A stretch of 64,000 bases of DNA from Bacillus mobilis. Lineage in GTDB: Bacteria; Bacillota; Bacilli; Bacillales; Bacillaceae_G. Shown here piece after piece: positions 9,677 to 23,900 of the stretch. A program made the translations under genes and the position numbers. The notes beneath the pieces are model-generated. The model had not been told where the DNA came from and made no database searches. It saw nothing but the letters and a program-made list of their open reading frames with translations. Position 1 is the stretch's first letter. Each line of letters begins with the position of its first letter. The stretch lies in NCBI RefSeq assembly GCF_001884045.1, contig NZ_MACF01000055.1, positions 1-64,000 on the forward strand, given 5' to 3'.

Positions 9677-9714
9677 CTTAACGTTGTAAATCCGCATTTT
9701 CCTGACGCTACCCC
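9677..9714 (-). repeat. Tn3-family 38-bp terminal repeat, copy A2
   Basis: Differs from A1 (298-335) at only a few positions and has the same orientation. It closes the mosaic. The region A1-A2 may have been produced by nested insertion or recombination between related elements. Confidence 0.8.
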
Positions 9715-9845
9715 TATATTAGGTTGCGCATGCATTGCTAAAATAGGATTAAGCCGGGTAAGATATAATTATTTTTCTAAATAGTCTACTTTATAATTAT
9801 TTAATCCGTATATTTTGTTTTTAGGGATAATGATTTTGTTTAGTG

Positions 9846-10040
9846 TTATACATATTTCTTTTCTACTGTATAAACCTTGTCTCCTCCATGAATAATAAAC
9901 AAGGGATCTAATTTAGCTGCTCTTTGTAATAAAAGTTCGAATTCACCACCCATCTTAAAACAGCTACCTTCAGGTCCGTTGCATCTGCTGTCTTCAAAAA
10001 ACACAAAATTAAATTTATTCTTACAGTGTAATTTTTTCAT
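9846..10040 (-). pseudogene. Metallophosphoesterase fragment
   Basis: GPEGSCFKMGGEFELLLQRAAKLDPLFIIHGGDKVYT resembles the segment of calcineurin-like phosphoesterases that ends in the GD metal-ligand motif. The frame stops soon after, so the rest of the domain is missing. It is a decayed fragment and the family call is tentative. Confidence 0.35.
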
Positions 10041-10433
10041 TCATTCTTTCAGTAAATATTCTGAACGTCCATGTAGTGTCATAAACATCTTTTCCTTTCA
10101 TAAAAATCAATAATCTATCTTTTTAATTACATGAAGATTAATTGTTAAGTTAATCAAAAAAATAAAGGTTCTATAATGAATCTTGAGAAGCAAAAATAAT
10201 TGAAATCATTTGAGTATAGAGATGAAAAACTTAGATGTTGGGAACTTGTTTTTTGTGGCATCTTCAACCAGTGATGTATAGGTGCATCTTCTATGCCTCG
10301 AGATATCGCTATCCAAACTTTCTTTTCACACAGTGGGCTTATTTGGATTTTAAGTGATTTGATATGAGATTTATTGTGTTAGCGCCTTTACTAATTTTTA
10401 TTGTATATAAGATAAAATGAAGGAATGGTGGAA
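10041..10433. other. Intergenic region without recognised feature
   Basis: About 390 bp upstream of the second Ger(x)C gene. The promoter presumably lies here, but I see no clear match. Confidence 0.4.
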
Positions 10434-11594
10434 ATGAAATGTCTTTTTAAAGTTATAACAATTGCGCTTATAGCTGGGGCTATCAGCGGTTGCTCTGAGT
10501 TAGCGGAGATAGAAGAAAGAGGCTTTGTAGTAGGTGCCGCTTACGATATTGTTAAGGAAAAGAAATCTAATCCAATTATGAAAGGGACGTATCAAATGGT
10601 ACTTCCCAGTAAGTTAACGCAAGAAGGTGGAAAAGGCGCAGGGAATAATTATATTGATGTGAGTGCAAAAGGAGATAGTGTGTTTGAACAAATACGAATA
10701 ATCGCTAAAAAGATTAGTCGTACTTTATTTTTTCCACATATACAAGTAATCATTTTTTCTGAAGAATTACTATCGAATCCAAATGTTTTACAAAATACGT
10801 TAGATGTATACATTCGAGATCATGAAATGAGAAGAAATATTCGTCTATTTGTTTCTGAGAAAAATGCAGAAGCAATCTTGAAACAAAATGCAAAATCAGA
10901 AAATTTACCGGCACAGTATATTGATATGCTAGCTGAACACCCTCCTAAAAATGCTCAGATGGTTGAGGCAGCAAGAATTGGTGACGTGCAGGAAAAGATA
11001 ATTTCAAACCGAAGTTTTGTACTACCTGTCTTAAAACCTACAAAACAGGGGATAGAAATGGATGGGGCTGCGTTGTTTCGTGGGAAGGATAACAAGTGTG
11101 TTGGAATGTTAAACGGCGAACAGACAGTGGGAATAAACTTTATAATCGGTGAAAAATTAGGAGGTTATTTTACCATACGTAAAAAGGACCAGCTTATTAC
11201 ATATGAAATTCATAAGCTACACCGAAAAATACAGGTATTTACTGAAAATACTACAAAACCGAAGTTTGATATTCATCTATTTCTCGAAGGTGCTTTAGCG
11301 GAGTTGCATTTTAGTGATCATAAAAAATTCATGAATGAAAAACGCTTAACGAAGGATATTTCAAAAGAGGTGGAACAAAGGATTCAAAAATCAATAAAGC
11401 TTGTTCAAAAAAAATATAAGGTAGATGTATTAGCGTTAGGAGAAGTATATAAGCGGCATAATTATAAAAAATGGAAGAAAATACGTAAGAATTGGGATCA
11501 AGGCGAAAATTATTTTAGTGATGCCCAAATTAATGTTCATGTTCATTCAATAATTGAACATTCAGGTTCAGCTTTACCCAAGAAAGTAAAATGA
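10434..11594 (+). CDS. Ger(x)C-family lipoprotein, second copy
   Basis: A 386-residue protein of the Ger(x)C family: signal peptide with lipobox AISGC (Cys near 20), [40 protein letters not shown], and a C-terminal [17 protein letters not shown] choose ATG 10434 over 10425 because AAGGA lies nine bases before it. It is diverged from GerXC at 8437 and stands alone, without A or B subunits, outside the transposon mosaic. It may be an orphan germination subunit. Confidence 0.82.
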   Translation: MKCLFKVITIALIAGAISGCSELAEIEERGFVVGAAYDIVKEKKSNPIMKGTYQMVLPSKLTQEGGKGAGNNYIDVSAKGDSVFEQIRIIAKKISRTLFFPHIQVIIFSEELLSNPNVLQNTLDVYIRDHEMRRNIRLFVSEKNAEAILKQNAKSENLPAQYIDMLAEHPPKNAQMVEAARIGDVQEKIISNRSFVLPVLKPTKQGIEMDGAALFRGKDNKCVGMLNGEQTVGINFIIGEKLGGYFTIRKKDQLITYEIHKLHRKIQVFTENTTKPKFDIHLFLEGALAELHFSDHKKFMNEKRLTKDISKEVEQRIQKSIKLVQKKYKVDVLALGEVYKRHNYKKWKKIRKNWDQGENYFSDAQINVHVHSIIEHSGSALPKKVK

Positions 11595-11864
11595 GTTAAT
11601 TTGATTGGTTACCGAATTAGATATTAGCTGCCAAATATCAATACTAGCTATACCCCGTATTATATATTTTATTTTCATAACTTCGATTGCTTCATATACA
11701 TTACCTGTATTTCTTACATAAATTATATAAGTGAACAAGCTTTTACACTTTTCTTTCAATTTCACCTTTTACTTTTCTTAATATTTTCTTTTCAACTAAA
11801 AAATTGACTGAATAATTTTTTATCAGAGGTTTGAAATAGATTAAGTAACTAGAGGTACCATGTC

Positions 11865-11910
11865 AAAAAAGCTTGTAATTTGGATAACATCCAAATTACA
11901 AGCTTTTTAT
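11865..11910 (-). terminator. Terminator of the giant DUF11 gene
   Basis: A 19-20 bp perfect stem (AAAGCTTGTAATTTGGAT and complement) lies just beyond the minus-strand stop at 11922. It is symmetrical and could act for both strands. Confidence 0.85.
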
Positions 11911-11921
11911 TTTTTATTTAA

Positions 11922-14900
11922 TTACTGCCACCAAATCCAAGCCCAAAGGTAATTTCTTATATTTCGAGGAGTAATGCGAATGAAGCGTTCACCGTCAAAG
12001 AAGCAATTTAAATTTGGAAGTGTTTCATCTGGATTTTCTGGAACAAAGGTGACGATGTTCTCGTTACTTGTAACGGTTACTGTAATTGGTGGATCGGTAG
12101 GCGAGACTTGAAGTTGTAACGAAATATTGGCCGTATTTTTAAACTCATTATTAACAGGTGGACTTATTACTTGTACTGTGAATAACACGATAATTGTTTC
12201 GTTTGGCTCTAAATTAGTGGCAACTAGGAAACCGATATTCGGATTCGCTAGTGGAGAGCGTTCACCGTTAATAAAGACAGTGCCGTTTATAAATTGTAAA
12301 CCTGCTGGAATAGTATCTTGTAACGAAATATTTGAGAGTGAAATTTTGGAAGTATTTGTAATGCGTACCGTGTAATCAAAATATTGATTTAAATAAGCTG
12401 AGCTGACGGAAGCATTTTTCGTGACTGTTGTAGTTATAAATTGAACTGGTATACGAACAATATTTGAATTAACAATGAAAGTAATAATTGGATCCTGTGG
12501 TGTCAATTGAAAAGCAGCGGTAACTGTTGCAGAATTTATAATTGTACTGTTTGAAGGAATAGAAGTTACGAGGACTTGAAATGTTATAGTTGCTACTGTA
12601 CCTGCAGATAAAGAACCAATATTAATACCAGTGTCTGGACGAACATTTGGAACCGAAGTACCGTTAATAGTTACGCTGTTTTCTATAAATGTTGTACCAG
12701 CTGGAATTGTGTCTATAACAGAAGTACTAATTGTCGGAATTGTGGAATCATTAAATACCTCTAATGTGAATGTAATAACATCTCCTATAACGACGATAGA
12801 TTTGTCTGCTGTTTTCTCAATGTTAATTATTGGCTCGATTAATGTTGTTGTAACGGTATTTGTTTGCTTTGTAATTGTAATAGGTGGTTCATCTGGATCA
12901 ATGATAACGGTATAGGAAACAGTAGCATCGTTATTAATTGTAGGTTGAAGAGTAGAAGAAGATATTGTCACTTGGAACGTAATAATGACAGAGTCATTAT
13001 GAGCAAGATTTCCTAACGTAATACCATTTTCCGGATTCTCATTAGGCTGATTGATTCCGTTAATCGTAACACTACCAGCAACAAAAGTCGTATCTATTGG
13101 TATGGTGTCTATAACAAGAAGGTCTTCAATCGTTACATTACCGCTATTCATAATCGTAATTGTATACGTTAAAGTTTGAGCAGGTAAGGCATTCGTTACA
13201 TCAACAGATTTTATGGCAATGACATTATCATTTTGGACAGTAGTTGTGACGGTATTTGTTGTAGTCGTATTTGTAACGGGTACGTTATTTGGGTTGACTA
13301 TATAGTTAAAAGTAGTAATTGCGTTGTTGTTTAGTTCATTTGGTGTTGGAATAGTAGTCACAGTTACTTGGAATGAAACGATAGCATCTCCATCTACAAT
13401 TATAGTACCAATTGGTATGCCGCTTACTGGATTCACTCCTGGAAGAGTTTCTCCGTTTACAATGACGCTATTTTCTATAAACGTAGTACCTTGAGGAATA
13501 ATATCTTGAATGATTACATCATTTACTGCAACATTACCGGTTTGATTTAGTGTAATCGTATACGTTAACGCATCACCAACCGTTGCAAATGCAAGGTCAA
13601 CAGTTTTATTACTATTCAAAGTCGCATGATTAATTGTTGTTACGGCAGCTGATGAAATAATAGTTTCGGTAATAGGCGGCTGGTTTGGTAACGTGTATTG
13701 GTATTCAATTGTACTCGTATTAGAGATTGGATTTGTTTGCGGAATTGAAGTAACCCGTACTTGGAATAGAATAGTTGCTGTCGTATTAGGCGGAATGTTA
13801 TCAAGTTGTATCCCGCTAAGTGGATTATCATTTGGACGAGCGCTTCCATTCACAATAACACTATTCTCTATAAAGCTCGTATTTGCTGGGATGATATCTG
13901 TAACGATAATATTTTCCACTTGTATATTCCCATTGTTTGTGATGGAAATAGTGTAAGGGATAATCGTTTGTAGGTCAGCGTATTGGATAGGCGTTGTTTT
14001 TGTTGCAATTATATTAGCAGAAATAACTTCAGTGAAGGTAATATTACTAGTTGATATTTGTTCTTCGCTATTAATTGTATAACGAGAAGTGGATTGATTT
14101 TGAATACGACCACTAGCTGGAAGCGCTACGACAGTAACAGAAAATGTGACTGGGATAGAAATGTTAGGAGCAATCGTTCCTAACAATATACCGGTACTTG
14201 GATTGGCATTAAGCTGCGGAATGTTATTTACTAAAACGCTACCGTCTATAAAGGTTGTTCCACCAGGAATATTGTCTGTAAATACAAGAGCAGTAGCATC
14301 CGTATTCCCTGTATTTGTTAAAGTTGTTGTATAAGTTAAAACATCACCAATTGTTACAGAAGTCAAATCAACAGTTTTAAGTGAAACGATATCAGCATCA
14401 TTAATTTGAACGAAAGTAGTGTTGGAAGTAGTCGATTTTTGAATTGGTGCAAAGTCAGGGTTGAAAATAAAGTCGTAGACGATGTTTGCAGTATTAGGTG
14501 TTGGGTTTGCAGCAGGTAAATTCGTAACCGAAACTTGGAATGTTATTGTAGCTACTTGACCTGATGTGATATTCGGGATGGAAAAGCCGATATTCGGATC
14601 TGCTGCAGGAAGTACAGTGTTGTTAACTGTTACACTCCCCGAAATAAATACTGTTCCATCTTCTATAATATCAGTAAAAAAGATGGAGTTAGTTGTAGTG
14701 GATCCGTTATTTTGAATGAGTACTGTATATTCAATAGTTTCATCAATATTAGCTAATACTGTATTAGCGGATTTTGTAGCGATAAGAATGGCATCAATAA
14801 ATTGTATATTTGTAGTATTGGAAGATGTCGTTTCTGAAATTGGTGGTAAGCTTTGGTCTGGCTGATACTCATAGTGGATGACGGCGATATTATTCATGTT

Positions 14901-17900
14901 ATTTTGAGAAGGTATCGAGTCTACATTTACTTGGAATGTAACGATAATTGTATTGTTTGGAAGGATAATATTAAGTGAGATTCCGGTACTTGGATTTTCG
15001 TTAGGTCTTGGTATGCCATCTACAAGAATGCTATCTGGAACGAATGTGGTGCCAGCAGCGATTGCGTCAATTAGGAGAGTATTTGTAATAGGTACTGTAC
15101 CAGCATTTGTAACTGCGATGGTATATGTGATAATTTGACCGATGCGTGTAATGGATCTGTTAGCAGATTTAATTGCACTAACATTTGCTGTACGGACTTC
15201 CGTGTTTACTGTATTTGATAATGATCTACGCTGAATAATTGGAGAACTAGGGTCAATTTGGTATTCATATGAAGTGTCTGAGATGTTAATGACTGTATTG
15301 TCTTCAGGTATATTTGTAAGTTGTACTTGGAATGAAATAGTGACTGTTTCATCTGGTTGTATCGTGCCGAGAGTTACTCCATTTTCAGGATTCGTACCAG
15401 GCTGAATGACATTATTTATTGATAAGCTATCTTCAATGAATATTGTCCCTTCTGGAATGTTGTCAATGAACACCGTATTGTTAGCTGGAACCGTTCCGAT
15501 ATTTTGTAGTGTATTTGTGTAGGTAATAAATTGCCCGATGGAGACGAAAGTTACATCTGCGCTTTTAACGGAAATAATATTCGCATTTTGAAGTGATGTT
15601 GTAACAATGTTAGAATTTGCAGAGCGATTCACTGGTGGAGCTGTAGGAATACTTATATATTGGTAAGTTACTGAAGATTGATTTACAATTTCGGTTTCAG
15701 TAGGTGGATTATTTGTTTGTACTTGAAATAGTATTGTTTTGGAACTGTTTGGTGGAATCTTTCCAATTGGTATTCCGTTTTCGGGATTTGCATCAGGCTG
15801 AAGTACACCGTTAATTGTGACACTGTCGAGAACGAATGTAGTCCCAACTGGAATCGAATCTGTAAAAATAATATTTATTGCGTCAACATTGCCGCTATTT
15901 TTCACTTCAGAAATATAAAGTATAGTTCCGCCAATATCTACAGTTATTGGATTGGACGTTTTTGTAATTGTTAATTGTGCTTGCACGAAATTTGTAATGA
16001 CAATATTACTTGTAGATGTTTCAGTAATAGGCGGTTGCCCTGGATCTGGTTGAATTGTATATGTTGTATTAGATTGATTTGTAATCGATTGTTGCGAGAA
16101 TGGATCGTTAATAAGAACTTGGAAAGCAATAAGGTGAGTAGCGTTTGCTGCTAGGTTAGGCAAAGTAACACCTACATTTGGATTGGCACCAAGTATAGTT
16201 GTTCCGTTAAGTGTAAAACTATTGTCTACGAATGTAGTCCCTTCTGGAAGCGTATCTGAAAATATGAGATTCGTAGCTGGAATATTTCCGGTATTTTCTA
16301 GCGTTATCGTATAGGTCAAAATATCACCTGTTGTTGCTTGTTGTGCATTGACTGCTTTTAAAGAAAGAACATTCGCATCCGAAATTTGTGTGAAAGCTGG
16401 ATTAGACGTAATTGTTCGAGAGATGATAGGAGCAGTTGGATCAGCGATAAAAGTATAGTCAATACGAGCTATATTAGAAATTGGATTCACGCTTGGAATG
16501 GATTGAACGATAACTTGGAATGTGACGGTGACGATTTCCGAAGGTGCAATGGAGTTTAATGAGATCCCTACGTTTGGATCAGTACCTGGAGCTGAAACAC
16601 CATTAATGGTCACACTATCCGGAATAAATGCAGTTCCCTCTGGGACCAAATCTGTTAAAGTAACTGTATTTGCAGTTGTATTCCCGTTATTTTGAACGAC
16701 TACAGTGTAAGTGATTGTACCGTCAGTAGACTGTACGAGGGAATCTGTATTTTTAATTACAGATAGTGATGCATCAACGACAGCTGTATTAACCGTATTA
16801 GATGAAGATGTTGCTGTAACTGGAGGTTGACTTGGATCGACAATATATGTGTAACTTGTAAGTGCTTGATTTATAATTGCTCCTTGTGGCGGAATAGAGT
16901 TTGCAAGAAATTGGAACGTAATTGTAGCAGAATCACCTGGTGCGATAATGCCAACTGGAATACCGAGAGTTGGACTTGCATCTGGAAGTGAAATTCCGTT
17001 AAGCGTAACACTATTGGGAACAAATAATGCCCCTTCAGGAACACCGTTAATGAGTAATACCGAGTTTGCAGGGAAGTTTCCAGTGTTTGTTAATGTTGCT
17101 GTATACGTAATTATATCTCCGATAGATACAATTGTTCGATTTGCTTCTAAAACCGTTGTAACAGTAGCATTATTAATTTGTGTAGAAGCACTATTAGAAG
17201 TAATTGTGCCTGTAACAGGAGGAGAAGTCGGATCAACAAGAAATTCGTATTGAACGGATGCAACGTTTGTAATTGGGTTTGAAGGCGGAGTAGATGTAAC
17301 TATGACTTGGAAAGTAACGGTTAAGGAACTGTTCGTACTAACGGTTCCGATATTAACTCCGTTATTTGGATTTGCACCTGGAATGGTACTTCCATTTACG
17401 GCAAAACTATTTTCAATAAAGGTCGTTCCAGCTGGAATGAGGTCTGAGAAATTTACATTCGTAGCGTTTGTACTGCCGCTATTTTGTATTAAAACTGTAT
17501 AAGTGATCGTGTCTCCAATATTCGCAAAGGCTGTACTAGCAGTTTTTACAGCTGAAAGTATTGCTGAATGAATAGAAGTAACGAAGACGTTCGTTTCCAC
17601 ATTGCCAGGCTGAGCCTGTAATGCATTGCCTACGTTATATTGGAAGTTAACAAATGCTAAGTTTTGGAGTTCAGGTGTGAATGTTGATGGATTGCTTACG
17701 ATTTGAACTTGGAATATGATTGTTACAGTTTGATTTGGAATGATCGTATTTATGCCAATACCGCTGGTAATAGAAGTGGATGGTAATGGAGTGCCATCAA
17801 CAATAACGGATCCGGCAACAAATTGTGTCCACGATGGTATCGGGTCTGAGAAAATAACGTTATTGGCAGGGATATTTCCAGTATTCGTAATTGTAGTTGT

Positions 17901-20900
17901 ATACGTAATTGTATCACCAATCGTTGCAAAAGCTTTATCACCGATTTTAGTAGTAGTTAAAATAGCACTTTCAATTGTTGTGATAACACTATTTGAAGTA
18001 ATGTTTTTTGAAACAGGAGGATTATCTGGATTAACGATATGCTGAAAGCTAACGCTAGCTTGATTCGTAATTGGATTAATAGCCGGGATTTCATTTGAAG
18101 TAATATGAAATTCTACAATGGCAGATTCGTTTGGCGCGATATCACCAATTGGGACACCTGTAATGGTGTTTGCATTTTCGATAATAGTTCCATTAAGTGT
18201 AAAACTATTTGGTTCAAAGGAAGTTCCGTCTGGAATAACGTCGGTAAAAATAACATTCGTTGCATTAACATTTCCGCTATTTGTAATTGTAACGGAGTAG
18301 ATGATATCTTGCCCAATATCTACTGTTGACACATTTGAATTTTTTTGTGCAGTAAGAATAGCACTATTAATTTGTGTTGTCGTTGTATTAGATTGATTGG
18401 AAGTTGTAATAGGTGACTGGTCTGGATCAACAATATAACGATAAGTGGTAAGAGCTGAATTAGAAATAGGGTTGTTGATTGGTAGGGTTGTAACGGTAGC
18501 TTGGAATGTGATAATTGCTGCAGTACCACCGTTAATTGAACCGATATTTACACCAGTAGATAAATCAGCATTTGGAATGGTTTGCCCATTAACTGTGAAA
18601 CTGTTTGGAACAAAAGTTAAATTGCTATCAAGCGTATCGATAACGGTAACATCAGTTGCAGTCACATTCCCTGTATTCGGGAGGTTAAGTGTAAATGTTA
18701 TTGTATTACCAACATCCGCAAAAGTAAGATCTGTTGTTTTTGTACTTATAATATTCGCGTTGTTTATTTGAAGAAGCGTAGTGTTGGAAGTAGCCGCACT
18801 TAATACTGGAGGATTAACAGGATCAACAGTAAACTCATATGTTGTTGATGCTGTATTTGGTGCTGGATTAATAGGGGGAATGCTGTTCACTGTAACTTGA
18901 AAGACGATACTATATATTTCATTAGGCGGAAGTGTTGCAAGTAATACACCTGTATTTGGATTCGCGTCAGGTTGTAAAACACCATCGACAGTTAATGTGT
19001 TAGGAACAAATGTGACTCCATTTGGTAATACATCTGTGAATACAATATTAGTTGCATCTGTATTTCCTATATTCGAAATAGAAGTAGTGTAAAAAGCAGT
19101 TTGCCCGATATCTGCAAAGGATACACTTTCATTTTTCGTCATGGATAATAGTGCTTCTTTAATTTGCGTTGAAACAGGATTGCTAATTGAAGTTTCTGCA
19201 TCAGGCGGTGAGACTAATTGGTACGATGTTGATGAGAAATTTACAATGGGGTTTTCAGTTGGTAATGACGTTACAGTAACTTGGAACGAAATTGTTACTG
19301 TAGTCCCAGCTGTTATAGTTCCGATATTTACACCGTTCACTGGATTTGCACCACTTTGAAGAATTCCATTAATAGAAAATGTGTCTGCAATAAATGCTGT
19401 TCCGCTCGGTACGGTATCTGTGAATATAACATTTTGCGCAGATGAGTTTCCATTGTTTGTTAAAGCGACAGTATAAGTGAGTGTGTCTCCAATACGACTA
19501 AAGGATTTATCGACTTGTTTTAATGAAAGAATGGTAGCTGTATTAATCGTAGTGAACACTGTGTTTGAAGTAACGGTCCTTGAAACAATAGGGGCATTAG
19601 GATCAGCGATAAATGTGTAAGAAGCAGTAGCGGAATTGGCAATAGGATTTTGGGCTGGTGTAGAAGTAGCGGTAACTTGAAATGCTATAGATATTGAGCT
19701 GTTAGGAGCAATTAATCCAATTGTAATACCTGTATTAGGGTTGAGCCCGATTTGTGTGATGCCATCTATTGTAACGCTATCAGTTATAAACGTCGTACCA
19801 TCTGGTATGAGGTCAGTGAAAGTAATATTCGTAGCGTTTGTATTACCGCTATTCGTTAAAATTGTCGTATAGGTAATGGTATCACCTAGTGTTACAAGTG
19901 TTTGATCTACAGATTTCACCATCGTTATCATAGCATCTAGTACCGGGTTTGTAACGATATTTGTTGAAATAGAAGTTGTAATAGGAGTTCCGTTTGGATC
20001 GACAGTATAAGAATATAAAATTGTGTCATTACCCATAATCGAATTTGAAGGGGGAACAGAAATAACATTTACTTGGAAAGTAACAGTTACTGTTTCACCC
20101 GGTGCGATATTTGGTATAGTTACTCCCAGTGCTGGTTGTGCACCAGACTGCTGAACGCCATTTATCGTGAATGAATTTGGTATAAAGGTAATGCTAGCTG
20201 GAATAGCGCTTGTGAAAGTAATATTCGTAGCGGCTGTATTTCCTGTATTTGTAATAGTAGTTGTATACGTAATCGTATCTCCAACTGAAACGATAGATTT
20301 ATCAGCACTTTTTTGGGTTGTTAAAATTGCACTATTAATAGTTGTCGAAACAGCATTAGATACATTCATTTGTGATACGGAAGGTTGGCTAGGGTCGACC
20401 ACATGTGAAAATTGTACAGAACTAGAATTAGAAATTGGATTTATACTTGGAATATTTGTAACAAGTACGTTGAGAGTAATCACAGCCGTTCCGTTTGGAT
20501 TTATATTTCCAATCTGAATCCCGTTAGCTGGATTTCCGATCTGCTGTGTACCAGAATCGTTTGTAAGAGTGCCAGATATGAATGTCGTTCCGTCAGGTAA
20601 AATATCTGTGAAAATTATATTTTGTGAAGTAACATTTCCAGGGTTACTTAATGTAATCGTATAAGAAATTGTATCGCCAATTGTTGCGAAAGTTTTATCT
20701 ACAGATTTAACAAGTGTAATTTCTCCGGAATTTATTTGTGTCGAAACCGGATTGGATGTCGTACTTCTTGAAACGAGTGGTAAATTAGGTCCTGTCATAA
20801 ATTGATAATCAATAGAAGCGCCATTTACAACTGGTGAGTTTGGCCCCCCAGGTCCAATTGTGAAAATTGGATTTGGAATGCTAACTACTTGCACGCGGAA

Positions 20901-23900
20901 GGTAATGTTTGTAAAATCTCCTGCAATAATATCCCCAATTGGTACCCCATTCGCTGGATTTACCCCAGGTAATAAAACCCCGCCTACTCGAACGCTATCC
21001 GCTATAAACACTGTATTATTTGGAATCGGATCTGTAAAAATGATATTCGTAGCAGTTGTGTTTCCTATATTCTCCAATAAAACAGTATACGTTAAAAATG
21101 AATTTCCAGGTGCTACGTCAGAAAATAGTCGATCCACACTTTTCGTTGCTTGAATAATCGCTTCGTTAATTTGAACTAAAGTTGGATTACTTGTAGCTGT
21201 TTCTGTCACCGGCGGCTGGGTAGGATCAACAATGATCGAGTATGTCGTGCTAGACTGGTTCAAAGTTGGATTTGTAACTGGTATTGAGCCAACGATAGCT
21301 TGAAAGCTAATTGTTGTCGTTCCTCCAACTGGAATTGAGTCTAAAGAAATCCCGCTATCTGGTCTAAATCCAAGTTGTGGGATGGTATTAATTTGTACGC
21401 TATCAGGAACGAATGAAAGTTCAGGTGGTAATATATCGATAAAAACAGGTGTGTTTGCGGTAGTATTTCCGCTATTGGTGAGGGTAGTTGTATACGTAAT
21501 TGTATCTCCAACAGCAGCAAATGCACTGCTTGCAGTTTTTGTTGCGATAACGGAAGCAGTATTTACTTGTGTAAAAGTTTTATTAGATTGAACTGTTCGT
21601 GAAACTGGCGGTTCATTTATACCTACAATAAAGCTATATTGAAGCGATGATTGGTTTGGGATTGGATTCGGATTTGGGAGTGATGTAATGTTTACTTGAA
21701 AACTGAGTGTAGCAGATGCATTTGAATTCAAGTTGCCAATATTGATACCATTTTGTGGATTTGCATTAGGAATAGTTGTTCCATTTACCGTAAAACTGTT
21801 TGGAATAAATGATGTACCATTTGGAATTACATCTGTAAAAATAACATTGTTTGCGGTAGTATTACCGGAATTAGTAATGATAGCAGTGAAAGTCAGTGTA
21901 TCTCCAATAGTAGCAAATCTTGAATTGACAGTTTTATTTATAGAAAGAGTTGCATCAATAATTGGCGTAACCGTCGTATTCGTAACTGTACTACCAACAG
22001 CGGGTGATTGGTTTGGATTTACGGTATATTCATAATTTACAAGAGCATTATTTGTTAATGTGCCACTAGGTGGTATCGCTAAAATTTGTGCTTGAAAAGT
22101 AATGAATACAGTATCTCCTGGGGGAATATCTGCTAAGTGAATACCAAGTGATGGATCTAACCCTGGCTGCGGAATATTATCGATAGTTACAGAGTTTGGC
22201 ACAAATGAGGCGCCTGCACCGAGTCCATCTGTTAAAACTGTAGCGCTAGCAGGGATATTCCCTGTGTTCGTAACTGCAATCGTATAAGTAACGATATCCC
22301 CAATTGCAGCTGTCGGTGTATTCACTGACTTCGTAGCGACGATTGTAGCGTTATTAATTTGAGTTGTTATTACGTTACTTAACGCATTGGCGGACGCTGG
22401 AGGTAAGTTAGGATCTATGACATATTGGTACGCTGTATTGCTTTGGTTCGGGATTGGATTTGGACTAGGAATGGAATTTACTATTACTTGAAATGAGATT
22501 GTTGCACTTGTATTAGGGTTTATTGGATCAATTGCAATTCCACTTGCTGGGTTTGTATTAGGAAGTGTATTGCCATTTACTGTTACACTATTAGGAATAA
22601 ATGATGTTCCGTTTGGAATTACATCTGTAAAAATTACATTTGATGCAAGTGTGTTCCCGTTATTCGTTAAAGTAGTTGTATACGTAATAATATCATTTAC
22701 GTTAGCAAAGTGTTTATCTGCCGATTTTACAGCGGCAATCGTAGCGTTATTAATAGTTGTCTGTACGGTGTTAGAGGCCACCATCTGCGTTACAACTGAT
22801 TTGGATGCGTCGTATGTGTATTGGAATGTAGTGCTCGATTGATTCGTAATCGGATTTGGACTAGGAATAGTTGGTACAGAAACTTGGAATGCAACAGTAC
22901 GTGATGAATTCGCTCCTATCGTCCCAATTAAAATGCCATTAGCAGGGTTTGCATTTGCTATAGGGACACCGTTAATCGTTACAGTATTAGGAAGGAAGAT
23001 GGTACCAGCTGGAATGATATCTGTAAACGTTACGTTAGAAGCAGGGATATTGCCGTTATTTGTTAAAATTGTTGCATACGTTATGACAGCGCCAACATCA
23101 GCGAAATTTGTACTTGTTAGTTTTGTGGCAACAATATTAGCAGTATTAATTTGCGTCGTTACTATATTGCTAGTAGCGTTTCTGACAACGGCAGGTAAAC
23201 TTGGATCTGCGATAAAGCTATATTGAAGTGCAGCGCTATTTTGAACTGGATTTGGTGAAGGTAAACTATTTGCACTTATTTGAAAAACAATCGTTGTAAA
23301 ACCACCTGAAGGAATGGAGCCGACTTGAAGACCGGTACTAGGGTCTGCACCTTGTTGTAAAGTACCACCTATAAAAATACTATTTGGTACGATAGTGGAG
23401 CCATTAGGGATTATATCGGTAACAATAACATTATTTGCTGTAGTATTGCCAAGATTAGCTAAAGAAATTGTATATGTGATTGGTTGCCCGACATCGGCGA
23501 TAGTTAAATCTACTTCTTTGACAATCACTACATTTGCTAAATTAATTTGTGTACTTACAGTGTTACTTACAGATGTTTCTATAGTTGGTGGATCGCCCGG
23601 ATTTAGAATAAAGCTATACTGTGTACTAGATGAATTTAATGTTGGATTTTGTGTTGGTAAAGAGGTGACGGTTACTTGATAAGAGACAGTAAGTGAGCCA
23701 TTAGCAGCAATGGAAGGTAGTGGAACACCTATATTTGGATCTGCGTTATTTTGAAGTACACCATTAATAAGAAAAGTATTTGGAATAAAGGTAGTACCGT
23801 CTGGATTCGTATCTACGAAAGTAGGGCTATCAGCAGAAACACTTCCTGCATTCGTCAAAGTAACAGTATAAGTTAATATATCCCCTACGGTAGCGAACGC

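Noticed and set aside
9581-9784. 67-codon plus-strand frame after gerXC
   Set aside because: It runs through the terminator and the transposon end; no family similarity.
11574-11765. 63-codon minus-strand frame after the second Ger(x)C gene
   Set aside because: It overlaps that gene's 3' end, is low in complexity and has no ribosome site.
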